42,082 bases of DNA from Actinomycetota bacterium (lineage in GTDB: Bacteria > Actinomycetota > CADDZG01 > WHSQ01), in assembly GCA_009377815.1 (NCBI GenBank), contig WHTI01000013.1:1-42082 (forward strand). Reading direction: 5' to 3'. Positions 17,200 to 24,572 of the stretch are shown here, in pieces. Positions within the stretch are counted from its first letter, which is position 1, and every line of letters starts with the position of its first letter. Under the pieces are notes generated by a model. The model made no database searches and was not told the origin of the DNA. It saw only the letters and a list, made by a program, of their open reading frames with translations. The translations under genes were made by a program, and so were the position numbers.

Positions 17200-19524
17200 C
17201 TAACTGAGATTCTCCGCGGTCGATCCTTCTGAGAGCGCCCTCAAGACGTCCTCGGGTGTGATCGGGAGCGAGTCGATGGCTCCGGCGCGACCTATGGCCC
17301 GGTTGACCGCGTTCGCGATAGCAGCCGGCACGCCTGTGATCCCGCCCTCTCCGACGCCCCGTACGCCGAGGGGGTTGCTTCCGGAGGATCGATCTTCGAT
17401 CAGCAACGCTTGCATATCGGGAACCTCGTGAAGCGTGGGGATCAAGTAGTCCATGAACGATGTGGTCAATGGATTGCCTTCAACGTCGAACCTCAGTTGC
17501 TCGAGGAGAGCCCCCCCGATCCCTTGAACAGCACCACCGAGCATCTGACCTTCGACCAACATGGGATTGACGGCACGCCCCACATCGAACGCTAGGAGAA
17601 GCTTCTGTAGAGTGACCTCGCCGGTCTCATCGTCGACCACTACATCCGCAAAGTGGGCTCCAAAGTCGTAGGTCACAGAACTCGTTTCGAACGTCGCGTC
17701 GAATCTCATCGTGCTTCGGGAAGGATCCTCCTCGAGATAGATGCCGGCTATCGTCGAGAACTCGACCCGCTGGTCGCTCACGCCGGTTATCTCGATCCCT
17801 CCGTTCCTCGAAACAAGATCTTCGGGGGAGGCCTCCAGAAGTTCGGACGCGATCCTCTTTGCCTCGTTGATGAAGCGGAGGCTCGCTAGGTGGACGGCGC
17901 TTCCGGCAGCGATCGTGGATCTACTCCCGAAGCTGCCGATGCCCTGTGGCACGAGATCCGTATCGAGAAGCTCCACGGTTACATCGGAGGAGGGCACCTC
18001 GAGGCAGCCGGCCACGATCTGTGCAAGGACCGTCCGGATCCCCTGACCAACGGATGATCCTCCCGATCTGACGGAAACCTTCCCGTCGGGAGTCATGCCG
18101 ATCTCCCCCCACTCGAACGGACCCAGGGTAGAGCGTTCGAGGAATGCGCCGATTCCGGTTGCCGATCGTCCCGGCGCTCTGGATGTCGCCGCTTGTGAGT
18201 CGAATGCAGCATGAGCTCGGGTGAGGATGCCGGGATAGTCCGCCTCTTCCAAGAGGGCGGGTTTACCCGTGCCCTGGAGGATGCGTTGGTACGGCATCTC
18301 GCTGGGGCCGACGAGATTCAGTTTCCGTACCTCGAGCGGATCGGCGCCGATCCGCTCGGCGAACATCTCGATGAGGGTCTCGCGAACGAAGCAGGACTCG
18401 ACTCTCCCCGGGGCCCGGTAGGTTCCCGCCGGCGTCCTGTTGGTGACCACACAACGCGCGATGCCCTGGTAGTTAGGGATGTTGTAGGGCCCCGGCAGGA
18501 TCGAGACGGTTACTTCAGGAACCCGGAGACCGTTGGTTCTGACGTACGCTCCCAGATTCGCCCAAAACTCCGAGCGGAGTCCAAGGATGAGACCATCCTT
18601 GTTCCCCGCCAGAGAGGCGAAGTGGATCTGGTTGCGCGCGTGGTTCGTGGCGAGGAAGTGCTCTCTCCGGTCTTCGATCCAACTTACCGGTTGCCCAACA
18701 GTGTTAGCGGCCCACGCCACAAGAAAGTCTTCGGGGTAGAACTCACCTCGAACTCCGAAACCTCCACCAACCGCCGTTTCCAACATCCTGATCCTGTCCT
18801 CAGGTACACCCAGCAGACGAGCGAGGGTGGAGCGGTTCCAATGCGGGACCTTGGTCGCGCCGCAGATGGTCAGCGAGCCATCAATGCCCGGTATCGCAAC
18901 CAGACCCCTCGTTTCCATAGGCATGGCGGTGTGAGCGTTGATCGTGAGCTTCTTCTCCACGACGACATCGGCCGAGGCGAATGCTCCGTGCGTGTCGCCG
19001 TAGCTGCTGTCCATCGTCCTCACCAGATTGCCCGATGAGAACAGCGGATCAGCGTCGAGGGCCGCGACCGGATCGATGAGTGGAGACAGTGGCGCGATGT
19101 CGACGAAGATCTGCTCAAGAGCATCCTCAGCCGTGTATCGATCTCGCGCCACGACTATGGCGATCGGCTCTCCAACGTAACGAACCTTCTCGTGGGCCAG
19201 GACCGGTTGTAGCCATGGCTCGGACGCGTCATCACCTGAGAGGCGAGGTGGTATCAGTGGGACCGATCCGAGCTGAGTGATGAGATCTGCGGCCGTGAGC
19301 ACCGCCGCCACTCCCGGCAGAGCGCGGGCCGCATCCGCGTCGATGCTCCCGAGAGTGCCATGGGCCGAGTAGGAGCGCAGGACGGCCATCGAGAGCTGCC
19401 CAGGTTCGGCGAGGTCGCCCGCGAATCGCTCCCTCCCGCGGACCAGAGCCGGATCCTCGTGCCGCGGGATGGTTGCGCCGATGCCCCCGAACTCCTTCAA
19501 AGCTCCCCCTCTGGTCTCCTCCAT
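17200..19524 (-). CDS. Molybdenum hydroxylase large subunit, copy D
   Basis: A 774-residue Mo-pterin-binding subunit from ATG 19524. Blocks are IPRHEDPALVRGRERFAGDL, GGGFGVRGEFYPEDF, TYRAPGRVESCF, SVGQGIRTVLAQI and LGVRGVGEGGITG, where the catalytic Glu is kept although the usual GAGE is GVGE. The frame is open to 19599, but the extension would cross operator sites f and g and is not family-like. ATG 19524 lacks a clear ribosome site; a TTG 30 nt further in, preceded by GGGGGAG, is an alternative. It is divergent from the ABC importer. It is the likely tandem paralogue of copy C. Confidence 0.88.
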   Translation of the reverse strand: MEETRGGALKEFGGIGATIPRHEDPALVRGRERFAGDLAEPGQLSMAVLRSYSAHGTLGSIDADAARALPGVAAVLTAADLITQLGSVPLIPPRLSGDDASEPWLQPVLAHEKVRYVGEPIAIVVARDRYTAEDALEQIFVDIAPLSPLIDPVAALDADPLFSSGNLVRTMDSSYGDTHGAFASADVVVEKKLTINAHTAMPMETRGLVAIPGIDGSLTICGATKVPHWNRSTLARLLGVPEDRIRMLETAVGGGFGVRGEFYPEDFLVAWAANTVGQPVSWIEDRREHFLATNHARNQIHFASLAGNKDGLILGLRSEFWANLGAYVRTNGLRVPEVTVSILPGPYNIPNYQGIARCVVTNRTPAGTYRAPGRVESCFVRETLIEMFAERIGADPLEVRKLNLVGPSEMPYQRILQGTGKPALLEEADYPGILTRAHAAFDSQAATSRAPGRSATGIGAFLERSTLGPFEWGEIGMTPDGKVSVRSGGSSVGQGIRTVLAQIVAGCLEVPSSDVTVELLDTDLVPQGIGSFGSRSTIAAGSAVHLASLRFINEAKRIASELLEASPEDLVSRNGGIEITGVSDQRVEFSTIAGIYLEEDPSRSTMRFDATFETSSVTYDFGAHFADVVVDDETGEVTLQKLLLAFDVGRAVNPMLVEGQMLGGAVQGIGGALLEQLRFDVEGNPLTTSFMDYLIPTLHEVPDMQALLIEDRSSGSNPLGVRGVGEGGITGVPAAIANAVNRAIGRAGAIDSLPITPEDVLRALSEGSTAENLS

Positions 19525-19533
19525 CTGCTCTGG

Positions 19534-19546
19534 ATATAACGTATAT
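19534..19546. promoter_or_regulatory. Putative operator site f, before Mo subunit copy D
   Basis: ATATA-ACG-TATAT. With one more base each side the arms GATATA/TATATC (19533-19547) are perfectly palindromic, the best dyad of the set. It lies 9 nt from the ATG of copy D. Confidence 0.6.
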
Positions 19547-19595
19547 CTTCGATGAGAATGAAAGGAATTTGAGCTGGACTCTTGTGGAGGAAGGG

Positions 19596-19608
19596 CCATA
19601 GAATATAG
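19596..19608. promoter_or_regulatory. Putative operator site g, before the ABC importer
   Basis: CCATA-GAA-TATAG. On the minus strand it shares CTATATTCTAT with site e. It sits 50 bp from site f in the divergent promoter region between Mo subunit copy D and the importer operon. Confidence 0.52.
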
Positions 19609-19695
19609 ATTCCAGCGAAGGGGAGCAGAGACATCTTACCGGGGGGTGGGTTTTCGGAGATGGATGGCGCGACCGGAGCGGCGCAAAGGACAGAC

Positions 19696-20481
19696 ATGAG
19701 AAGGGAACCCGAAAGGGGCGTAGCCGGCGACGTGGTCGAGGTAAGGAACGTCTCCAAGCGATTCCGCAAGGGCGATCGTGAGTTCCTGGCCCTCGAAGGG
19801 GTCGATCTGAGGATCAGGGAGGGGGAGTTCGTCTCTCTCGTTGGCCCCAGTGGGTGCGGCAAGTCCACCCTGTTGCGGATGATCGGAGGACTTACCCCGA
19901 CCACCACGGGGCAGGTCAGCGTGGAGGGACATGTCGTCGATGAGACCCATCGGGACGTCGCTCTCATGTTCCAGGCGCCCACGCTGTTTCCCTGGCGAAC
20001 CGTGTTGGACAATGTCTTGTTGCCGCTTGAGATCGATCACAGGCCCACCAAGGATGATGTTGCCAAGGCAAGGGCGCTCGTCTCTCTTGTCGGTCTCGAC
20101 GAGTTCGTTGAACATCACCCGCGAGAGTTGTCGGGTGGGATGCAGCAGCGGGTCGCGCTCAGCCGCGTCCTGGTGAATGACCCCCGGATCATGCTTCTGG
20201 ATGAACCGTTCGGAGCGCTCGATGAGTTCACGCGTGAAGCTCTCAACGTCGAACTAGCGGACATCGTCGGGCGGGGGAAGCGAACCGTGGTGCTGGTGAC
20301 CCACAGCGTCCCCGAAGCGGTTTTCCTCGCCGACAGAGTCGTTGCGATGGGGACGAACCCCGGGAGGATCCTTGGTGAGATCCAGGTTCCTTTCCATCGG
20401 CCGCGGGAGGCATCTCTCGTCCGTAGCTCCGAATTTCAGGACCTTACGCTCGAGGTGCGGAAGCTGTTGGGGCTCGAATGA
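19696..20481 (+). CDS. ABC transporter ATP-binding protein (TauB/SsuB/NrtD type)
   Basis: About 261 residues with a complete ATPase core: Walker A GPSGCGKSTLLR, Q-loop MFQAPTLFPWR, signature LSGGMQQRVALSRVL, Walker B IMLLDEPFGALD and switch His in VLVTHSV. ATG 19696 is preferred because AAAGGA precedes it by 5 nt; an in-frame ATG at 19660 has a poor site. It energises import with the next two genes, overlapping the permease by 4 bp. The subfamily imports taurine, alkanesulfonates, nitrate or pyrimidine precursors. Here the catabolic setting suggests uptake of the block's growth substrate. Confidence 0.95.
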   Translation: MRREPERGVAGDVVEVRNVSKRFRKGDREFLALEGVDLRIREGEFVSLVGPSGCGKSTLLRMIGGLTPTTTGQVSVEGHVVDETHRDVALMFQAPTLFPWRTVLDNVLLPLEIDHRPTKDDVAKARALVSLVGLDEFVEHHPRELSGGMQQRVALSRVLVNDPRIMLLDEPFGALDEFTREALNVELADIVGRGKRTVVLVTHSVPEAVFLADRVVAMGTNPGRILGEIQVPFHRPREASLVRSSEFQDLTLEVRKLLGLE

Positions 20482-21353
20482 GCACTCAAACCGAACCGAT
20501 CCAGCCAACCGGCGTGGGCGACGACCTCATGGTGGTCGCGCGCATCCCGTTTCGGACCCGGGCGAGGATCTGGGTGCTCACCAGGTTCATACCCCCTATC
20601 TTCATGTTCATCTTCGCGATCGGGCTCTTGGAACTGATCTCGGTCACAGAGGTCCTCCCCGCAATCGTTACTCCATCCCCACTCACGGTGCTTGAAACGA
20701 TGGGTCGCCAGGCCACGACCAGCTTTCTGTGGGAGAACATGTGGGTGACGCTGCAGGAAGGACTCCTGGGCTTCTTGATCGGGTCGGCCATCGGCATCTC
20801 CCTCGGGGTTGGGGTTGGAGTGTCCACGTTCATCGCTCGAGCCGTCTATCCGTTCGTGGTGCTGATCCAATCGATGCCTCGCGTCGCGTTGGCCCCCGTC
20901 TTCGTTGCACTGCTCGGATTCGGCCAGTCCGCCAAGGTCTTGACGGCGGTCGCCATCTGCTTCTTCCCGCCGCTGATCAACACGATCGTGGGGTTGAGGA
21001 ATTTCGACTCCGATGCGCTCTTGCTGATGCGCTCGCTACGAGCATCCAGGTGGCAGGTCTTCCGAAAGCTTCTCTTGCCGGGCGCCTTGCCGATGATCTT
21101 CGGTGGCCTCAAGACGGCCATGACCTTCGCGATCTTGGGGGCGATCGTTGGGGAATTGACCGCCGCCACGGAAGGCATTGGGAGCCTGATCGACATAGCT
21201 GCCTTCCAACTCCGCATGGACGCGGTGTACGGCTACATCCTCTGGATGTCCATCGTCTCGCTCGGGATCTTCGGGTTCATGGATTGGGTCGACAAACGCG
21301 TTGTCTTTTGGAGGGACGACGCTCGCAAGACGAGGTTGACGGACCAGGAGTAG
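20478..21353 (+). CDS. ABC transporter permease (TauC/SsuC type)
   Basis: A 291-residue inner-membrane subunit with about six hydrophobic helices. The EAA-type coupling loop reads MRSLRASRWQVFRKLL followed by PGALPMIFGGLK. The ATG overlaps the ATPase stop (ATGA), so the two are translationally coupled. It is followed after 38 nt by the solute-binding protein. The order ATPase, permease, binding protein, all in one direction, indicates a single import operon under site g. Confidence 0.94.
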   Translation: MSTQTEPIQPTGVGDDLMVVARIPFRTRARIWVLTRFIPPIFMFIFAIGLLELISVTEVLPAIVTPSPLTVLETMGRQATTSFLWENMWVTLQEGLLGFLIGSAIGISLGVGVGVSTFIARAVYPFVVLIQSMPRVALAPVFVALLGFGQSAKVLTAVAICFFPPLINTIVGLRNFDSDALLLMRSLRASRWQVFRKLLLPGALPMIFGGLKTAMTFAILGAIVGELTAATEGIGSLIDIAAFQLRMDAVYGYILWMSIVSLGIFGFMDWVDKRVVFWRDDARKTRLTDQE

Positions 21354-21391
21354 GGACTTAGAGACCCCTACGGGGAAAGGGAGGGATCGCA

Positions 21392-22492
21392 ATGTCGTTA
21401 GGCATGCGGTTGGAGAAGCGGTTCGTGGTTCGGTTGGTAGCAGTGCTGGCTGTTTTGGCGCTGCTGGCGACTGCTTGTGGGGATGATGATGATGGCGGGA
21501 GTGGAGCAGAGCTTAGGAGCATAGAACTGGGACTCTCCGGTGGTTCGTTGGCGTTCTATGGTTTCTTCGCGGCGGACTCCCTCGGCTACTACGAGGACGA
21601 GGGATTGGATGTCAACATCACTCCTACCGAAGGTTCCTCGGACGCGGCGCAGCAGCTTGTGGCGGAGAACTTTGACATCGCTATGGGTGTTCCCGACGCC
21701 ATGCTCGCAGCCATGCAAACAGAGAACCTGTATCCGTTCTTCACATACTTCACGAGTGAGTTTCGTGACTGGGTCGTTCCGGTCGACAGTCCGATCCAGG
21801 CGATCGCGGATCTTGCGGGTCTGAGACAGGGTGTCTCTACTCTCCAAAGTGGCGAGGTGCCTCTTGTTCGATACCTCTTGAACGAGGAAGGGATCGATCC
21901 GCAAGAGGACATCGAGATCATCGAAGTAGGAGATGCTCCTCCTTCGATCCAAGCAGCTTTGGAGCAGGAGAGGATCGATAGCTTCGCCGGGTCGGCGTCT
22001 CATGTCATCGCCATCAACTCTGCCGGCTACGAAACGCGATCGATACTTCCTGAGACGTTCGCTTCAGGTTTGCCCGTCGAGGGTCTTCTTGCCCGGGAAC
22101 CGTTCAACGAAGATGACGAGCTGTTGGTTGGGATCGCGCGCGCCACGGCGAGAGGGATCCTATTCTGCCAGACGAGTATCGAGGCATGCATCGACGCCAT
22201 CGGGCAGGATCGCCCGGAACTCGTGGAGGACAGAGAGTTGGCGGTAACGACTCTCGAGAACTACTACACGTTCTCCACTCCTCCCGAGGAGAACGGCGAG
22301 CTGAATTTCAGCCCGACGACCACGGAGGGTTGGGAGCACTACCTCGGCGTGTATAGCTCGGGGGAGGACCCTGTGGTGACGGACCCGGGCGCCATTGACC
22401 TCCCCAATCTCGTTATCGAAGACCTCCGAGAGGCGATCAACGATTTCGATAGGGATGCGGTGATCGAGGAAGCCAACAACTTCGGGGGGTAG
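21392..22492 (+). CDS. ABC transporter substrate-binding lipoprotein (NMT1/THI5-like, SsuA/TauA family)
   Basis: A 366-residue lipoprotein with a signal peptide ending in the lipobox LLATAC (Cys29), followed by an acid linker GDDDDGGSG. The mature part has the SBP_bac/NMT1 pattern: IELGLSGGSLAFYGFFAADSLGYYEDEGLDV near the start, then DAAQQLVAENFDIAMGVPDAML, and a PVDSPIQAIADLAGLRQGVST block. It captures the substrate outside the membrane for the preceding ABC genes. Relatives bind hydroxymethylpyrimidine, riboflavin precursors or sulfonates; the ligand here is unknown. A strong terminator follows. Confidence 0.93.
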   Translation: MSLGMRLEKRFVVRLVAVLAVLALLATACGDDDDGGSGAELRSIELGLSGGSLAFYGFFAADSLGYYEDEGLDVNITPTEGSSDAAQQLVAENFDIAMGVPDAMLAAMQTENLYPFFTYFTSEFRDWVVPVDSPIQAIADLAGLRQGVSTLQSGEVPLVRYLLNEEGIDPQEDIEIIEVGDAPPSIQAALEQERIDSFAGSASHVIAINSAGYETRSILPETFASGLPVEGLLAREPFNEDDELLVGIARATARGILFCQTSIEACIDAIGQDRPELVEDRELAVTTLENYYTFSTPPEENGELNFSPTTTEGWEHYLGVYSSGEDPVVTDPGAIDLPNLVIEDLREAINDFDRDAVIEEANNFGG

Positions 22493-22506
22493 CGAACCGA
22501 TCACGG

Positions 22507-22550
22507 AAGCCCATCCCCGGATCTCAGCACTACCGGGGATGGGCTTTTCT
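22507..22550 (+). terminator. Strong intrinsic terminator after the ABC operon
   Basis: A perfect 14-bp stem (22507-22520 with 22533-22546), 12-nt loop, then TTCTT. It ends the importer transcript and isolates the Rieske operon. Confidence 0.9.
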
Positions 22551-22608
22551 TCAGTCCGGGATCCACCATTCGTTGTTCAACAGGAAGGGATCGAGGTGAG
22601 GAGACGGG

Positions 22609-22974
22609 ATGCAGGAACAACTAGTTGGCAGCGTCGATGACCTGAAGAGCGGGAACCGATTGATCGTCTCGATCAATGGGACCGAGGTGAGCGTTTTTCA
22701 GAGTTCTGGGCGTTACTTCGCATTCCAGAATCGCTGTCTCCACCAAGGTGGGCCCGTAGGTGAGGGCGCCTTGATGCCTAAAGTAACGGCGGTACTCGGC
22801 CGAGGTCGAGAAGTCCTCGAAGAGCGATTCGACGACAACATCGTTCATCTGGTGTGCCCGTGGCACGGGTGGGAGTATGAGCTTCCTAGCGGAGAATGCG
22901 TTGCGGACCGAAGGCTCCGGCTGCCATCGTTCGAGGTGCGCGTGAAGGAGGGCAAGGTCTATGTCGTCTCCTAA
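22609..22974 (+). CDS. Rieske [2Fe-2S] domain protein
   Basis: A 121-residue single-domain Rieske protein. The cluster ligands are Cys43 and His45 (CLH) and Cys83 and His86 (CPWH). The spacing of about 37 residues between the two ligand boxes is far longer than the usual 15-20, because of an insert around LMPKVTAVLGRGREVLEERFDD. The domain end WEYELPSGECVADRRLRLPSFEV is typical of ferredoxin subunits of ring-hydroxylating oxygenases, but no oxygenase alpha subunit is in the window. It probably donates electrons to, or works with, the amidohydrolase-like protein two genes on. It overlaps the next gene by 14 bp. Confidence 0.88.
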   Translation: MQEQLVGSVDDLKSGNRLIVSINGTEVSVFQSSGRYFAFQNRCLHQGGPVGEGALMPKVTAVLGRGREVLEERFDDNIVHLVCPWHGWEYELPSGECVADRRLRLPSFEVRVKEGKVYVVS

Positions 22975-23236
22975 GCTTCCGCAGTTGGACGGCCTGGCTG
23001 CACTCGAGCAGATCGATCCGGCAACTACCTTGGATCCGGAAGAGGTTCAGCGCCTCCTGGCGGTGGGCGTGAAGCTGTACGTGGCGATGCTCGAACAGGG
23101 CCACCGTATCCAACCTCTGCCACCAGACACCAACATCAACGCAACACAGGTCGTGGCCACGGTCTCTGCCTTGTTGGATCAGGTTGACATCGAAGTGTTC
23201 GAGCTCGGCATGTGGCAATCATGGGGAAGGGTGTGA
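22961..23236 (+). CDS. Small hypothetical protein between Rieske protein and amidohydrolase
   Basis: 91 residues that I do not recognise. It is soluble and mostly helical, with a central segment QRLLAVGVKLYVAMLEQGHRIQPLPPD and TQVVATVSALLDQVDIEVFELGMW. It has no metal motif, no signal peptide and no membrane segment. It overlaps the Rieske gene by 14 bp and ends one base before the amidohydrolase start, so it is part of a tight three-gene operon and is very likely a real protein, perhaps a partner or small subunit of its neighbours. Confidence 0.75.
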   Translation: MSSPKLPQLDGLAALEQIDPATTLDPEEVQRLLAVGVKLYVAMLEQGHRIQPLPPDTNINATQVVATVSALLDQVDIEVFELGMWQSWGRV

Positions 23237-23237
23237 C

Positions 23238-24455
23238 TTGAAAGTCGAGAGAGGCGGCATAGTGCGCACGGTAACGGGCCAGGGCGAGCCCGATACCCGA
23301 AAGATCCTTGCGAACGCAAGGGTCCAGGCGGTAGAACGGGGCTACTCGGAGTTCCCTATCGTTGATGTCGATGCTCACCACTACGAGAACGACTCGTGGG
23401 CAGAACTCACCGGTTACATCGATGATCCGATCGTTCGACAATTATCCGAGTCCTCGATCGCCAAGGGGAGCGGTCGCGGAACGACCCTTATCCCAAGCCA
23501 GGTAGGTAATCAGGATGTGGGCGGCAGGATCCAGCGCTACGGGCTACGTCAGGACGAGAAGGGTGACGAAGGTCGTCATCGCGATGTTTCGCTGATACGC
23601 CGGTCCATGGAGATGATGGGCATCGACTACACCATCGTTTTCCCTACCCCGATGCTCAATCTTGGATTGCATCCTCAGCCTGAGGTCGAGAAGGCGATCG
23701 CCAGAGGTTACGCGCGCTGGATGACCGAGAGGGTTCTCCCTGAGGACACCTCGATCAAGACCATGCTGTATCTGCCCTTTAACGACCCCGAAGCTGCTCT
23801 GAAGCTGGTGGAGGACTTCTCCTCGAAACCTGGCGTGGTCGGGTTCATGGTGACCAGTGTCAGGTACCGTCCGGTTCACGACAAGGCGTACATGCCCGTG
23901 TACGCGGCCCTGGAGGAACGGGGTCTCCCGTTGGCTTTCCACGGCGCGCACAACTGGTACGAAAGGGCAACCGAGCAACTCAACCGATTCATCTCGGCTC
24001 ATGCGCTCGGCTTCCCTCTCTACAACATGATCCATCTCATGAACCTCGTGATCAACGGGATCCCCGAGCGTTTCCCGAAGTTGAAGCTGATGTTCATGGA
24101 GGGCGGACTAGCGTGGGTTCCCTTCCTGATGCAGCGCTTGGATTCTGAGTACATGATGCGGACGTCCGAAGCGCCGTTGCTCACCAAGAAGCCGAGCGCA
24201 TACATGAGGGAGTTCTATTACTCCACTCAACCGATGGAGCGGCCCGACGATCTCTCCATCCTCGAGAAGACCTTTGAGCAGCTCGATGCTCGGAATCGGT
24301 TGGTTTTCTCTTCGGACTATCCGCACTGGGACTTCGATCTACCAGGCGTGATCTATGACCTCCCGTTCCTTGATGAGGACAGCAAGCGGCGGATCCTTGG
24401 CCGTAACGCCATGGAGCTGTTCAACCTCCCGGAGCCGAAAGAACTCCTCCCCTAG
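23238..24455 (+). CDS. TIM-barrel amidohydrolase family protein
   Basis: About 405 residues. The amidohydrolase_2 blocks are FPIVDVDAHHYEN (first strand), LAFHGAHNW, MFMEGGLAWVPFLMQRLD and VFSSDYPHWDFD with the conserved Asp. The first motif is the D-x-H type common in actinobacterial family members. A TTG at 23238 follows AAGGG and comes one base after the preceding stop; the frame is open to 23184 but that extension would overlap the small gene. It is not close to the amidohydrolase at 1300 in length or motif detail. The Rieske partner in the operon is unusual for this family. Confidence 0.86.
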   Translation: MKVERGGIVRTVTGQGEPDTRKILANARVQAVERGYSEFPIVDVDAHHYENDSWAELTGYIDDPIVRQLSESSIAKGSGRGTTLIPSQVGNQDVGGRIQRYGLRQDEKGDEGRHRDVSLIRRSMEMMGIDYTIVFPTPMLNLGLHPQPEVEKAIARGYARWMTERVLPEDTSIKTMLYLPFNDPEAALKLVEDFSSKPGVVGFMVTSVRYRPVHDKAYMPVYAALEERGLPLAFHGAHNWYERATEQLNRFISAHALGFPLYNMIHLMNLVINGIPERFPKLKLMFMEGGLAWVPFLMQRLDSEYMMRTSEAPLLTKKPSAYMREFYYSTQPMERPDDLSILEKTFEQLDARNRLVFSSDYPHWDFDLPGVIYDLPFLDEDSKRRILGRNAMELFNLPEPKELLP

Positions 24456-24486
24456 AGAAGAGACCTTGTCGTCGGAGAGGGATTTT

Positions 24487-24499
24487 ATATAGACTATAG
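24487..24499. promoter_or_regulatory. Putative operator site h, before hyuAB
   Basis: ATATA-GAC-TATAG within an AT-rich run in a GC-rich gap, 73 nt upstream of the hydantoinase A start. A possible -35 (TTGTCG, 24466-24471) lies 18 nt before TAGACT, so the dyad overlaps the likely -10. Confidence 0.58.
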
Positions 24500-24504
24500 A
24501 TAGA

Positions 24505-24524
24505 GGAGGTGGGCAGCCACCTCC
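24505..24524 (+). other. 5' leader hairpin before hyuA
   Basis: GGAGGTG pairs perfectly with CACCTCC around a 6-nt loop, directly after operator site h. It would lie at the 5' end of the hyuAB mRNA, perhaps stabilising it. No riboswitch family is recognised. Confidence 0.4.
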
Positions 24525-24572
24525 GGGTTCGATCCCAACAAGCGCGGGGTCGTGTGAAGGGAGGGGGAAGTT

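Noticed and set aside
2267-19524. Carbon monoxide dehydrogenase (CoxL form I) identity for the large subunits
   Set aside because: None has the AYxCSFR active-site loop; they have TYRGPG, PYRGAG or TYRAPG instead.
24525-24536. GGGTTCGATCCC resembling a tRNA T arm upstream of hyuA
   Set aside because: No acceptor, anticodon or D arm can be folded around it. It is short enough to be chance.
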